The position numbers and the translations under genes were made by a program. This document shows, piece after piece, positions 26,097 through 36,237 of a stretch of 57,266 nt of DNA; within the stretch, counting starts at the first letter, position 1, and every line of letters begins with the position of its first letter. The DNA comes from SAR202 cluster bacterium AD-804-J14_MRT_500m (GTDB lineage Bacteria; Chloroflexota; Dehalococcoidia; UBA3495; GCA-2712585). The stretch covers positions 1-57,266 of the forward strand of contig VEXF01000009.1 in the NCBI GenBank assembly GCA_009391275.1, given 5' to 3'. The notes under the pieces are model-generated. The model did no database searches. It saw nothing but the letters and a program-made list of their open reading frames with translations, and was not told the origin of the DNA.

Positions 26097-27839
26097 ATGA
26101 TACAAGGTGGTCAATTGAACAATCACTCCCCTCATTACCGGAAGTTACTAATGAATATAGCGCCGTTGCTTATTGCGTTTTGGGCTATATTCTTAATATT
26201 TGGCTGCAGACCGGTCACGGACGACACAAGCGATACAACCTCGGTTGCTACAACTATGCCTCAACCTACAATAACACAAGGGCCAGAGACTCAATCCTCT
26301 ACTCTCAACACACCACCGCCTAAAGAAGCATCACACAAAGGAGGAGTGTTCCGGAGGGTTTTTACAAACCCTCCTACTTTGGACCCACACCTCACTACAG
26401 ATGCAACATCGGCTGCCATAATAATCGAAATCTTTGGCGGCTTGGTTACGATTAGCCCGGATTTAAAAGTTGTACCAGACATCGCTAAAGATTGGGACAT
26501 TAGCGACAACGGACTAACTTACACTTTCTATTTGAGAGAGGACGTCACATTCCATGATAAAAAACTCGTAACCGCTCACGATTTTAAATGGTCATTCGAA
26601 CGATCCACAGACCCTATTACCGGATCACTAGTAGTCGAACAGTATCTGGGAGATATAGTCGGAGTAATAGATAAATTACACGGAAAAACTCGCGAAGTAA
26701 AAGGGATTAAGGTTATTGACTCCCTGACCCTAGAGATCACTATTGATCAACCCAAGTCCTACTTCATATCCAAACTCACATATCCCACGGCATTCGTTCT
26801 AGACAAAGAAAACGTAGAAACTGGTTCACGATGGGCTAGAACTCCTAACGGAACAGGGCCTTTCAAACTTCAAAATTATGTACCAGGTGAATATTTAACG
26901 CTTGAAAAAAATCCAGACTACCATTTAGGACCACCACACCTCGACACAGTCGAGATGATCTTGAGTGGTGGAACTTCTATGTTAATGTACGAAAATGACG
27001 AAATAGACATAGCCGGAGTAGGAATGGCTGATATCGACCGGCTAGAAGACCCCAATGAACCTCTCAGTTCAGACCTTAAAAAAGCCCCACCATCATTCAG
27101 CACGAATTACATCGGCATGAATACGTCAGAACCTCCTTTTGATGATGTCAAAGTTCGTCAAGCTTTAAATTACGCCATCAACAAACAAGAAATAGCCACA
27201 TTAGTATTGGCAGACCTAGTCACTCCTGCAAAAGGTATTCTTCCACCAGGATTTCCGGCTTATAACGAAGAATTGGAGGGATATTACTTCAATCCCGAAA
27301 GGGCTCAAATACTTCTAAAAGAATCTCGATATGGAGGGGATATGGAAAACTTTCCACCGATAGTTCTTACGGTAAGCGGTGGTTTCGGAGCTTCAGTAGG
27401 GTTGGACCTAGAAGTCATACTAGAATCATGGAGGCAGGTATTAGGGATAGAGGTTGAAATCCAACAAACCGAGTTCGCAACCTATCTTCAGGATCTGCAT
27501 AAGAATCGTTTTCAAATGTTTGAGATAGGATGGATTGCCGACTATCCTGATCCCGAAAACTTCCTAGACCTGCTGTTCTACAGTGAAAGCAGCAACAATC
27601 ATACCCGTTTTAATGATCCATTAGTCGACAAGTTATTATTGGATGCTCGCACTGAAACTGACACTAACCTGCGTTACAACACTTACCAACAGGTGGAAGA
27701 ACTCATTGTAGCCAACGCACCATGGATTCCTTTATGGCATGGTGGGGAACAGCGTATTCTAATCAAGCCCTGGGTCGAAAATTATTATCTGACACAACTA
27801 ATTGTCCCTAGACTGCGATTTGTCGAAATACATAAATAG
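26097..27839 (+). CDS. ABC transporter substrate-binding lipoprotein, oligopeptide/dipeptide (SBP_bac_5) family
   Basis: A 580-residue extracellular solute-binding protein of the OppA/DppA family. The signal ends in a lipobox LIFGC, followed by a Thr/Ser/Pro-rich linker. GGVFRRVFTNPPTLDPHLTTD is the classic start of the mature domain, and DVKVRQALNYAINKQEIA and WIADYPDPENFLDLLF are further family segments. ATG 26097 is used, but TTG 26115 has the better ribosome site (AAGGTGG). Two permease genes follow, so it is the receptor of an importer for peptides or similar solutes. Confidence 0.9.
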   Translation: MIQGGQLNNHSPHYRKLLMNIAPLLIAFWAIFLIFGCRPVTDDTSDTTSVATTMPQPTITQGPETQSSTLNTPPPKEASHKGGVFRRVFTNPPTLDPHLTTDATSAAIIIEIFGGLVTISPDLKVVPDIAKDWDISDNGLTYTFYLREDVTFHDKKLVTAHDFKWSFERSTDPITGSLVVEQYLGDIVGVIDKLHGKTREVKGIKVIDSLTLEITIDQPKSYFISKLTYPTAFVLDKENVETGSRWARTPNGTGPFKLQNYVPGEYLTLEKNPDYHLGPPHLDTVEMILSGGTSMLMYENDEIDIAGVGMADIDRLEDPNEPLSSDLKKAPPSFSTNYIGMNTSEPPFDDVKVRQALNYAINKQEIATLVLADLVTPAKGILPPGFPAYNEELEGYYFNPERAQILLKESRYGGDMENFPPIVLTVSGGFGASVGLDLEVILESWRQVLGIEVEIQQTEFATYLQDLHKNRFQMFEIGWIADYPDPENFLDLLFYSESSNNHTRFNDPLVDKLLLDARTETDTNLRYNTYQQVEELIVANAPWIPLWHGGEQRILIKPWVENYYLTQLIVPRLRFVEIHK

Positions 27840-27854
27840 TCACTGCAGGTTATA

Positions 27855-28784
27855 TTGGCTACCTACATCGTAAAACGTTTGCTATGGACCCCGGCTCTGC
27901 TATTGATTGTTGCCCTAGTTACGTTTTTACTTGGGAATTACGCTCCTGGGGATCCAGTATCCATCCTACAAGGTCAATTTAACAATCCGGCTGCAGTCGA
28001 ACGAATCCGGGAGCAACGTGGGCTCGATAAGAATATTTTTATCCAATACGGGATTTATGTTAAGAATATACTAAGGGGTGACCTGGGAGAGAGCTTTCGA
28101 CATCGAGGACAAAAAGTTTCGGAATTAATTGGCAAACGAATATGGGTGTCGGCACAGCTCGGTATCGCAGCTTCTATAATATCGATTTTGTTAGGGATAC
28201 CTCTGGGAGTGTTCGCAGCCATCAAACAAGGTACCTGGATCGACATGGCCACTGTCAGCGTTACACTTTTTTTTATGTCTCTTCCGGTTTTCATCACGGC
28301 ACCTTTCTTATTAATGGCCTTCGGGTTATGGCTAGGTATATTACCAACTCATGGGTGGAACGGATTTTTCGATACTCGGATAATCATGCCAGCTCTAGTA
28401 CTCGGCATACCAGGGGTGGCGGGACTCACACGTATTACTCGTGCTAGCACACTGGAAGTACTTACCCAGGATTATGTTCGCACAGCTAAGGCAAAAGGAT
28501 TAGGTGAACTAGTGGTCCGGCGTAGACATATCCTTCGCAATTCGTTAATTCCGGTTTTTACTATTCTTGGTCTATCATTGGCAGGTTTGGTTGAAGGATC
28601 TTTCATAGCTGAAAAGTACTTCGGAATCCCAGGAATTGGGCTATTAGCGATAGAATCCTTTTTCTCTCGCGATTATCCGATCATCACAGCCCTCGGCCTA
28701 ATAATTGCATCCGCTTTTGTGATAGCAAACTTGGTAGTGGACATCGGTTACCGATTTATAGACCCACGTATACGAACCACCTAG
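27855..28784 (+). CDS. ABC transporter permease, DppB/OppB type
   Basis: A 309-residue inner-membrane permease with six predicted membrane segments. The N terminus MATYIVKRLLWTPALLLIV and GDPVSILQGQ match the DppB family. The cytoplasmic EAA loop is TQDYVRTAKAKGLGELVVRRRHILRN. TTG start 15 bases after the binding protein stop. It pairs with the next gene to form the translocation channel. Confidence 0.92.
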   Translation: MATYIVKRLLWTPALLLIVALVTFLLGNYAPGDPVSILQGQFNNPAAVERIREQRGLDKNIFIQYGIYVKNILRGDLGESFRHRGQKVSELIGKRIWVSAQLGIAASIISILLGIPLGVFAAIKQGTWIDMATVSVTLFFMSLPVFITAPFLLMAFGLWLGILPTHGWNGFFDTRIIMPALVLGIPGVAGLTRITRASTLEVLTQDYVRTAKAKGLGELVVRRRHILRNSLIPVFTILGLSLAGLVEGSFIAEKYFGIPGIGLLAIESFFSRDYPIITALGLIIASAFVIANLVVDIGYRFIDPRIRTT

Positions 28785-28889
28785 CTCTTAACTCTGTAGT
28801 TTAATATCTTTACTCTAACAACATTACCAGCTATTCGACTATCATCCCATAACAGGGGTAGTAGCCTGTGGGGTCAATCTATCCGTCGA

Positions 28890-29798
28890 TTGCTTCGCAA
28901 GAAAATAGCTGTGGCTTGCATCGTAATAATCTCAATCATGTATCTTTCTGGGCTAACCACTATTTTTACATCACCGACACCTTATGGTTTCAACGACCAG
29001 AATTTACAACCCACAGCTACAAAACAAGGGCCCAGCTGGTCTCACCCTTTTGGAACAGATAGGCTCGGCCGAGATATGCTTACCCGAGTAATCTACGGTC
29101 TTCGTACTACGGTGATAATAACCGTCGCATCTATGGTCACTGGCGGCTTAGTTCTAGGGGTTGGTCTGGGCCTGATTTCCGGTTATTTTGGTCGTTGGCT
29201 TGACACATTGATCATGCGAGTTGGCGAAGTATTTTTGGCTTTCCCTGGATTACTTTTAGTAATTTTAATAGCCGCAACCGTGCGACCCCGGGTGGCTGAC
29301 TGGATCAGAGGTTGGGCTCCAGGATTAGAAAACGTGACGGGGATTGATATCATTTCATTAGGTATAGTTGATTACGTGGTCGTATTTGGTTCTCTCGCTG
29401 CCTTCTCGTGGGTTGGTATGGCCAGGTTAGTTAGAGGTCAAGTACTTTACATCAAACAGAGCCAATACGTAGAGGCTGCGCGAGCTATGGGGGCATCCAA
29501 CATACGGATTTTACTGATTCACATACTCCCCAATGTAATCAGCCCCGTGGTGGTAGTTGTATCTATTGGGATGGGAGCAACTGCTGGTTCGGAAATTATC
29601 TTGAGCTGGTTGGGAATTGGGATACAACCACCTACACCTAGCTTGGGGGTTATGATTTTCGAAAATGGTAACATAAGCGTACTCCGAACAACCCCACATC
29701 TCATACTGTTCCCAATCATGACAATTACGATATTAATATTTGCTTTCAACCTTCTTGGCGATGCTCTGAGCGATGTTCTAAACCCTCGGACACGATAA
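28890..29798 (+). CDS. ABC transporter permease, DppC/OppC type
   Basis: A permease of about 302 residues with the DppC layout. A first membrane helix follows the N terminus, then SHPFGTDRLGRDMLTRVIYGLR, which is diagnostic of the family, and an EAA loop QSQYVEAARAMGASNIRILL. The TTG at 28890 lacks a clear ribosome site. In-frame CTG at 28866, eight bases after AGGGG, would add LWGQSIRR, which resembles the usual N terminus, so the real start may be there. No ATPase genes follow; the next gene is on the other strand. Confidence 0.9.
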   Translation: MLRKKIAVACIVIISIMYLSGLTTIFTSPTPYGFNDQNLQPTATKQGPSWSHPFGTDRLGRDMLTRVIYGLRTTVIITVASMVTGGLVLGVGLGLISGYFGRWLDTLIMRVGEVFLAFPGLLLVILIAATVRPRVADWIRGWAPGLENVTGIDIISLGIVDYVVVFGSLAAFSWVGMARLVRGQVLYIKQSQYVEAARAMGASNIRILLIHILPNVISPVVVVVSIGMGATAGSEIILSWLGIGIQPPTPSLGVMIFENGNISVLRTTPHLILFPIMTITILIFAFNLLGDALSDVLNPRTR

Positions 29799-29822
29799 TC
29801 CAACCTGAAAAGGCTGCGTATC

Positions 29823-31205
29823 TCAACGCAAACTCTTGAATCTCCGCAACCCTAACATGGCAATAGTGCTTGTGATCAGGGCTAAAAAGGAAACATCTAC
29901 TGCAGTAGGTCCAGTCGAACTTACCGATCTATTGCAGCCCGGAGACATCTTGCCTTCTTTTCCATCTTGAGGTGTCTCGGTGTAGTCCGTAACTGCCGAG
30001 TCCTGCGAATCATCTATGCTATCCTTCTGCTCTGCTACCATACCCGCATCTGGTGTCGATATTAGTGACTTTTCCAATTCTTCTATGTTAATCGGACGTA
30101 GCCCGATCCAATCCCGCCATTCCGAGTCCAATCCACGCTGATCGAACCCGTAGGTTTCTGTCAATGCGGCATCCACGGATAATGTTTTACCAAGATCTTC
30201 CATCAATTGAGCCATCTTGTGTTCCCCGTAGACGTTTATCAAGTATGAAACTACTGAACGGGATTGGCCATACCCTATTACTACATCATCCGTACCGCCA
30301 CTGAACGATTGCAGATGCCACAAGGGTTTCACCCTGCGAGTGTAAATTCCGTACAACAATGCATTATCGTACGACTCGCTGGGTGATATGTTTCCAAATT
30401 CAGCTAAACCCTCATTAAGCCAGATAGGTAGTACCCCGTATCCGCGGCCCGCGGAGTCATCAATCAAAACGTGAGTAATTTCGTGAGATGTAATTCCTGA
30501 AACTTCCGGATCGAAAGCTAATACAAGCACAACTCTGATTTCAGTGAAGGCCTGACCTTGAGTAACCAAACCTTCCCGGACAGCTTGGGCACGCGGTGGA
30601 AGAGCTACTGCCATATGTCTGTAGTTGTTATAAGCGATAATACTAATAGGGGAGACATCCGATACAGCCAACACCCTCGACATCTTTACCACTGCATCTT
30701 GAGCAGATTGCAGTATAGTTTCTGCACGTTTTTGAGTCGGTCCATAGTAATATACCGATAGAAGACCGTCTGACAGTAATTCCCATTCGAACCGCGGGTC
30801 TAAATATATAAACTCTTTCTCGTCGGTACGTACCACATTGCCCACTTTGTCACGCAACTCAAAATAGTATAAGAATTTCGACCCGGCGGGTATAAATCCG
30901 GCGCCCCCGCCACTTGTATTTTAAAAGAATCTACCTTCCACACTTGGACCCGTCTCAAACTCGACATGTCCATAGGACGTGGTATTAGTAACCTCTGATT
31001 TATAGAATACGCGTATATCTTCAATCGTACTCCTGCTTTCAGCTGAGATATTAAAAGTAATTCCATCTGGGAATTGGCTTATAACGTCTTCAGATCGTAC
31101 AACTATCTCTCCTTCTCCTACCGCACCTACAACGTCTATGAGGAACACACCTGTAACAAGAATCGTAATTGCTGGTAGTATTTTTAAGAACGTCACAACC
31201 TTCAC
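29823..31205 (-). pseudogene. Peptidase MA-like (gluzincin) surface protein gene with in-frame TAA
   Basis: One reading frame runs from ATG 31205 to 29823, broken only by TAA at 30921-30923. The upstream part (94 residues) has a signal peptide and a beta-rich domain (GITFNISAESRSTIEDIRVFY). The frame continues without shift through NTSGGGAGFIPAGSKFLYYF to the peptidase-like part. That part has HEITH at residues 125-129 counted from a TTG at 30857 and WLNEGLAEF with the third ligand Glu149. A Thr/Asp-rich linker and a C-terminal hydrophobic segment ending in RRFKSLR suggest a membrane anchor. A single base change (AAA to TAA) would explain the stop. It could be a true pseudogene, a sequencing error, or two separate proteins (29823-30857 and 30921-31205). 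Confidence 0.75.
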
Positions 31206-31318
31206 ACGACCTGTCGATTAAACTTACTGCCAAACTCAATATCTGCGAACATTGACATAGAACAACAGATTGTAAAATAAGAGAAATACCACTGGTTCAT
31301 CCTCTATTTCGAGACCTG

Positions 31319-32656
31319 TTAAGTATCATTAAACCTATGGTAGTTTTGGTCTGTTTCCTGTATCCACCCAAGCTCTTTTTGCCTGTTTAGGGAGAGAGGA
31401 TGAGGTGCTTTACTATCAACTGGCACTCTGCCAATTATCCCAAGTTCTCGTAACCGGTCAATCTGGCCTGAGGGTACATCCAATAACTCTTCCAGTATAT
31501 AGTTATTGGCCTCTCCTAACTCTGGTCCCGGCCTCCTATCCTGAAAATTGATCCTTGAAAATTTCCATCCTCGCCCTAGGTATTTACGCCTACCCATCTT
31601 GCTGTTTTTTGAATGAGACGCTGTTTCGAAAAAATTTCTTTCCTTGTAATGCGGATCTCTGAAGAGATCCTTGGTTTTCAGCACTGGCCCGCAAGGTATA
31701 CCCAAGTTTTGAAGCTGATTCATAATCAGGTATTTATCCCGGCATTGTGTCCATTCCTTGATCAATACATCTATTTCGTCTTGTCTTCCGTAACGATTAG
31801 CTATATCTATATACCGCGGGTCAGAGACCAACTGCGGCATTCCTATGACTTGGCAAAAATCTGCCCATTGTGAGTCGTTCTGCACTGCTAACACTACCCA
31901 TTCATCCAGACCTTTACACGGATAACATCCATGCGGAGCAAAGCTCCGATGTCGATTCCCAATATGGCGCTGTCTTTTGCCATTTAAAGCAAAGTCCAAA
32001 ATTCCTTCTCCAGCGAATGCTGCTCCTACTTGATACATGGCAAGATCGACCCAGAGTCCCCTACCTGTACGTGATCGATGAATTAATCCAGCCATCACTG
32101 CAAACACGGCAGTCCAAGCGGCAATGAAATCTGTGTATGAATTACCAATTTTTGACGGGAGACCTCGATAAGACATAAAGGCGCTAGATCCATGCGTCGG
32201 TTCCATGGTCGCCGCTACGCCTCCATACAAGCTCCAAGGACCAGAATGTCCATATCCAGTATTAGAGACCGCAATTACATCGGGTTTGATTTTTCTTAGA
32301 TTTTGATAATCCAACCCGAACCTACGAGTGACCCGTGGTGTATAGTTTTCTATCGTGATATCCGAGATCGCAATCAAATCTCTTAAGATCTGTTGAGCCC
32401 CTTCATCTCTCAGATCCAATGTAAGGCTTCTCTTCCCTCGATTTAAAGTGTGGAAAGTGCCGGACCGTTCCCACCAATCATCGCCGGGCTTGTTTTCTGG
32501 CAAAGCATGCAGCTGCAATCTGGAATCCGGAAGGTGACAGGCTTCCACTCGTATAACTTCTGCCCCAAGATCCGCCAAGAACCCTCCAGCATATGGCATT
32601 GCGAAAACCCGACTCAAATCTACAACCCTCACCCCATTTAACGGCAAATTGCACAT
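31319..32656 (-). CDS. Family III CoA-transferase (CaiB/BaiF type)
   Basis: A 445-residue class III CoA-transferase, which moves CoA between acyl-CoA and a free acid. The family start LNGVRVVDLSRVFAMPYAGGF, FADLGAEVIRVE-type segment, LDLRDEGAQQILRDL and DITIENYTPRVTRRFGLDY are all present; an Asp in SYTDFIAAW is a candidate for the catalytic residue. Its ATG overlaps the stop of the next CoA-transferase gene by one base (TGATG), so the pair is translationally coupled. The substrate is unknown. Confidence 0.9.
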   Translation of the reverse strand: MCNLPLNGVRVVDLSRVFAMPYAGGFLADLGAEVIRVEACHLPDSRLQLHALPENKPGDDWWERSGTFHTLNRGKRSLTLDLRDEGAQQILRDLIAISDITIENYTPRVTRRFGLDYQNLRKIKPDVIAVSNTGYGHSGPWSLYGGVAATMEPTHGSSAFMSYRGLPSKIGNSYTDFIAAWTAVFAVMAGLIHRSRTGRGLWVDLAMYQVGAAFAGEGILDFALNGKRQRHIGNRHRSFAPHGCYPCKGLDEWVVLAVQNDSQWADFCQVIGMPQLVSDPRYIDIANRYGRQDEIDVLIKEWTQCRDKYLIMNQLQNLGIPCGPVLKTKDLFRDPHYKERNFFETASHSKNSKMGRRKYLGRGWKFSRINFQDRRPGPELGEANNYILEELLDVPSGQIDRLRELGIIGRVPVDSKAPHPLSLNRQKELGWIQETDQNYHRFNDT

Positions 32657-33852
32657 CAGATTACGTCCAACTGACGGTACCGAACGAGGTCTTTATTAGA
32701 CATACCAACCAATTGCTCATATACCTCTATATTGTGCTCACCCAACAGAGGGGCAGACCGTCTGGCTTGGAAGGACCCTTCACTTAACCTAACGATCTCT
32801 CCGGGATACGCCATTTCACCAATGACAGGATGGTTTACAGTAACGTAAAAGTCCCGACTATGAAGTTGCGGGCATTCGAACAAATCGCCTGCATCTTGAA
32901 CCATTCCGAAGAGCAATCTCCTTTCCGCTGATGCATGAAATAGCTCCTTTTTATCCCATTCCAACAGCCCTTCGGATAGGATCTCCCGTAGATGTTCGCT
33001 ATTTTCCATACGCCCTTCGGCAGTAGAAAATTTTGGATCGTTTAGTCCATCGATTCCTACCAGCTCTGCTATCGTTTCCCAAGGCTGTGAGCCTTGAGCT
33101 GAAGGTAGACAAAATCCGTCCTTGCACGGCATTATCTCTTCTAATCCAGAGTTTTGCGGAGATCGACGCCCCCGAACAGCCCCCATATAGGTATATGCAG
33201 ACGCTGCCTGGACCAGATGTGCAGCCATGCATTCCACGATAGAAACATCGATCTGTTGCCCTAAGCCCATCGACATCCTATGAAACAATGCAATCAGACT
33301 AGCACCAGCGGCATTGATCCCTCCCACATAATCGGATTGATTTAAACTATTCCGTAACGGCTCTTTGTCTGAATCCCCGGACAAATACATCAGTCCACTC
33401 ATAGCGCACGCAACGATGTCTTCTGATACAAAGTGTCGATAAGGCCCAGTTTGACCAAAAGGAGTTATGGACGTAACAATGATACCGGGATTTAACTGTT
33501 CCAGATCGCGATGCCCAAGTCCAATTCTATCTAAAAAGCCAGGTTTAAATCCCTCAACTATTATATCTGCCCGATCTGCGAGCTTTAATAACACCTCCTG
33601 TCCCAATCGTGTGCTGAAATCTAATGTTACGCCGCGTTTATTGGAATTAAGGTACAAGAATGGGATGCTCTTTTCTAAATGTGGATCATCATTTGCATAG
33701 GGCCCGGACCTCCGCAAGGGATCCCCATGACCTGGCGGCTCAACTTTTATTACTTCCGCACCATAATCAGCCAATAATCTTGAGCAAAAGGAAACTGATG
33801 TCCCTGGCCCCAAATCAAGAACTATTATCCCCTCAAGGATGCTTTCCAGCAT
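32656..33852 (-). CDS. Family III CoA-transferase (CaiB/BaiF type)
   Basis: A 398-residue second family III CoA-transferase. It shows IIVLDLGPGTSVSFCSRLLAD, YGAEVIKVEPPGHGDPLRRS and ADIIVEGFKPGFLDRIGLGH, with a candidate catalytic Asp in NQSDYVGGI. It is only distantly similar to its partner, so the two may form a heteromer or handle different acids. The gene lies four bases after the hot-dog hydratase gene and overlaps the next transferase gene by one base. Confidence 0.9.
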   Translation of the reverse strand: MLESILEGIIVLDLGPGTSVSFCSRLLADYGAEVIKVEPPGHGDPLRRSGPYANDDPHLEKSIPFLYLNSNKRGVTLDFSTRLGQEVLLKLADRADIIVEGFKPGFLDRIGLGHRDLEQLNPGIIVTSITPFGQTGPYRHFVSEDIVACAMSGLMYLSGDSDKEPLRNSLNQSDYVGGINAAGASLIALFHRMSMGLGQQIDVSIVECMAAHLVQAASAYTYMGAVRGRRSPQNSGLEEIMPCKDGFCLPSAQGSQPWETIAELVGIDGLNDPKFSTAEGRMENSEHLREILSEGLLEWDKKELFHASAERRLLFGMVQDAGDLFECPQLHSRDFYVTVNHPVIGEMAYPGEIVRLSEGSFQARRSAPLLGEHNIEVYEQLVGMSNKDLVRYRQLDVI

Positions 33853-33856
33853 GCAA

Positions 33857-34897
33857 TCAGTCTTTCCATTCCAACGGTAATGACTTGTTTAATTTTGGCA
33901 GAGCCACTGTGGCATTCCCGTTAGCCGTACGCCTGCCCCTTTGGTTTTCCAACTCTATCTCGCACTCCACTAGACCGTAGTCTCCCTTGTCTTTTAGTGC
34001 AATCACGCGCCCGGAAAGAGCTAGAACATCTCCAGCAAAATCCATACCGCGGTGTTCTATATAGTACCGCCTTAGCCACCCTTCTTCCCCAGCAAATCGC
34101 ATTAGTAGCTCACCAAAGTATTGGTTCTTTAAACTTCCATTAACTACAACATTTGGAAGATTTTGCCTAGTAACTGCGAAAGGTAAGTCCCAGTGTATTC
34201 GGGCGTAGTTTCCGTTTGCGGCAGCCCAGCGGACCAAATGTGTGGTTGTTACTGGTCCTTTTATGATCCCTGGTAACTCTTGTCCAACAACAATCCCTTC
34301 AAACCATTTCTGAGGCGAAAATTTCCAAGACGGAACAACAACGTTCTCATTTCGATAAGGGGGGGACAAACACGGCAATCGGATTTCTGGAGTGTCCCCG
34401 AGATCTAATGATTGTTCTTTCAACTCTCGGAAGATGTTTGTTCTCCGAGCTTTCAGCACGATCTCTCCGTTCTGGTTATGTTGAATCTCTTCTCTTTCCA
34501 CAAAGATCAGCATCCCTGAACGGCCTTCTTTTTCATACACATCCGTAACTTCATAGTGTCGTGTTAGGAGGTCCCCAACAAACGCCGGTCTATAGAAAGT
34601 CCACTCAGCGCCGCCATTATAGCCATAACTCTTAATCGTCGTTGGTATTTCTAATATACCTTCTTGTCCCGCACCAAAATAATTGATGTTTTGACGCCAC
34701 TCCTTCCATGTAGACAAAGGAGGGCAAATCAACCTTTTAAAACGCCCGCGCCTTGCATACTCTATATCTAGAAAAAGAGGATTCTTGTACTCTACAGCAT
34801 CGGCCAAGTCATAAACCATTTCCCGAGATATCGCGAATTTATTGGTCTCTGACTCGGAAATGGTGCCCACCAGGGCTTCCACCTCTGGAGTGAGCAT
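33857..34897 (-). CDS. Double hot-dog (MaoC-like/FAS1-type) acyl dehydratase
   Basis: A protein of about 346 residues with two hot-dog domains. The N-terminal half has the FAS1-like dehydratase form (ISREMVYDLADAVEYKNPLF ... CPPLSTW), and the C-terminal half a MaoC-like segment (TTHLVRWAAANGNYARIHWD) containing Asn and His as in hydratase active sites. Enzymes of this kind hydrate enoyl-CoA or mesaconyl-CoA-type substrates. ATG 34897 with GGTGAG upstream is preferred over a TTG at 34927. It is the first gene of an operon with the two CoA-transferases. Confidence 0.85.
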   Translation of the reverse strand: MLTPEVEALVGTISESETNKFAISREMVYDLADAVEYKNPLFLDIEYARRGRFKRLICPPLSTWKEWRQNINYFGAGQEGILEIPTTIKSYGYNGGAEWTFYRPAFVGDLLTRHYEVTDVYEKEGRSGMLIFVEREEIQHNQNGEIVLKARRTNIFRELKEQSLDLGDTPEIRLPCLSPPYRNENVVVPSWKFSPQKWFEGIVVGQELPGIIKGPVTTTHLVRWAAANGNYARIHWDLPFAVTRQNLPNVVVNGSLKNQYFGELLMRFAGEEGWLRRYYIEHRGMDFAGDVLALSGRVIALKDKGDYGLVECEIELENQRGRRTANGNATVALPKLNKSLPLEWKD

Positions 34898-35055
34898 GGA
34901 TCTCACCAATGCACAAACCTTCCACAACTACTAGACTCCGGCGATGCTACTACGCCTTTGAGGAATGGTCAACGCAGCAATGGCGCCGAAAGGCCATCTC
35001 ACCTTGTCCGTCTAGCAATGCTATACTCGCGCCACCAAAATGCTGGAGGCTGTTC

Positions 35056-36201
35056 ATGAAGCCCACTTCTCACCAATCCCCTATATATCATAAATATCAC
35101 GTCCGGCCTATTATCAATGCAGCAGGCAGTGTGACTAAGTTTGGTGGTTCCAGAACTCGGAAAGAAGCATTAGAAGCCATGGAACAGGCCTCAAAGACCT
35201 TAGTGGATCTGGCAGACCTCAATGAAAAAGCCGGTGAAGTGATAGCCCGCATCACCAAGTCCCCAGCAGGGTTTGTCAGCAACGGAGCAGCAAGTGGGCT
35301 CATACTTCAAGCTGCTGCTGTCATAGCTGGAGCAGATCCTATAAAAATGGCTCAACTACCACAAACGAAGGGTCTGAAAAATCAGATCATTATCCAGACC
35401 ATGCACAGATTCCCATACGATCAATCTTATCGAGCAGCTGGGGCAGAACTAGTGACCATCGGATCGGCAAGACGCACTGCGACTTGGGAGTTAGAAGGTG
35501 CCATAAATGAGAGAACTGCGGCCGTCGCATTTTTATTTTCGCCTTTTACTGCTCGAACCGGCTTGACTCTGCCCCAAGTCTCGGAAATTGCCCACTCAAG
35601 AGGTATTCCGGTCATTGTAGATGCCGCCTCAATGGTTCCTCCTCGAGAGAATCTGACGAAATACGTGAAAATGGGCGCAGATTTGGTAAGCATTAGCGGC
35701 GGAAAGGGAATTCGAGGCCCTCAAGGTTCAGGGCTCCTTTTTGGACGCAAAGACCTAGTTGATGCAGTTTCGGCCAATGCGAGCCCAAACCAATTCTTGG
35801 GACGGGGTATGAAGGTGTCCAAAGAGCAAATTATTGGTTTTCTCACCGCGCTAGAGGTATTCATACAAGAAGACGAAGAAGCAGAAATGAATGAGTATCG
35901 GAGAAAAGCTCAACAAATAACTGATGCGTTGATCGAGATTCCTGGAATGGCAGTTTCAGTGAAGCATGACGAACATGATTTCATAATCCCTTCCACCCTT
36001 ATAACATTTGATCGGTCTTGGACCGGGCGAACAAAAGAAGACATCCTTTCTAGCCTTGCCTCTGGGGATCCTCCGGTGCAACTTCAGTCTATATTCTTGC
36101 CCGAGGACCAAATGGCAGTAGATCCGTTTAACGTGGACAACGAAGAGCTAGAAGTCCTTATACGTAGACTTAGGGAGGAATTATTGAAAAGCGATCTCTA
36201 G
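35056..36201 (+). CDS. SelA-like PLP-dependent enzyme (not selenocysteine synthase)
   Basis: A fold-type I PLP enzyme of 381 residues in the SelA/DgaE-like family. HVRPIINAAGSVTKFGGSRT replaces the N terminus of true SelA, SNGAASGLILQAAA binds the cofactor phosphate, VIVDAASMVPP holds the PLP Asp, and SGGKGIRGPQGSGLL the Schiff-base Lys. Relatives are ammonia lyases of amino sugar acids or hydroxy-amino acids. ATG 35056 is chosen over an in-frame codon at 34909, as the upstream 49 codons are not family-like. It is divergent from the CoA-transferase operon. Confidence 0.85.
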   Translation: MKPTSHQSPIYHKYHVRPIINAAGSVTKFGGSRTRKEALEAMEQASKTLVDLADLNEKAGEVIARITKSPAGFVSNGAASGLILQAAAVIAGADPIKMAQLPQTKGLKNQIIIQTMHRFPYDQSYRAAGAELVTIGSARRTATWELEGAINERTAAVAFLFSPFTARTGLTLPQVSEIAHSRGIPVIVDAASMVPPRENLTKYVKMGADLVSISGGKGIRGPQGSGLLFGRKDLVDAVSANASPNQFLGRGMKVSKEQIIGFLTALEVFIQEDEEAEMNEYRRKAQQITDALIEIPGMAVSVKHDEHDFIIPSTLITFDRSWTGRTKEDILSSLASGDPPVQLQSIFLPEDQMAVDPFNVDNEELEVLIRRLREELLKSDL

Positions 36202-36237
36202 ACATGGACGCACCCCATCCTGCCACTAGGCGTTCAT

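Noticed and set aside
30921..30923. Possible stop-codon recoding in the peptidase gene
   Set aside because: The codon is TAA, which is not used for selenocysteine or pyrrolysine, so recoding is not a supported explanation.
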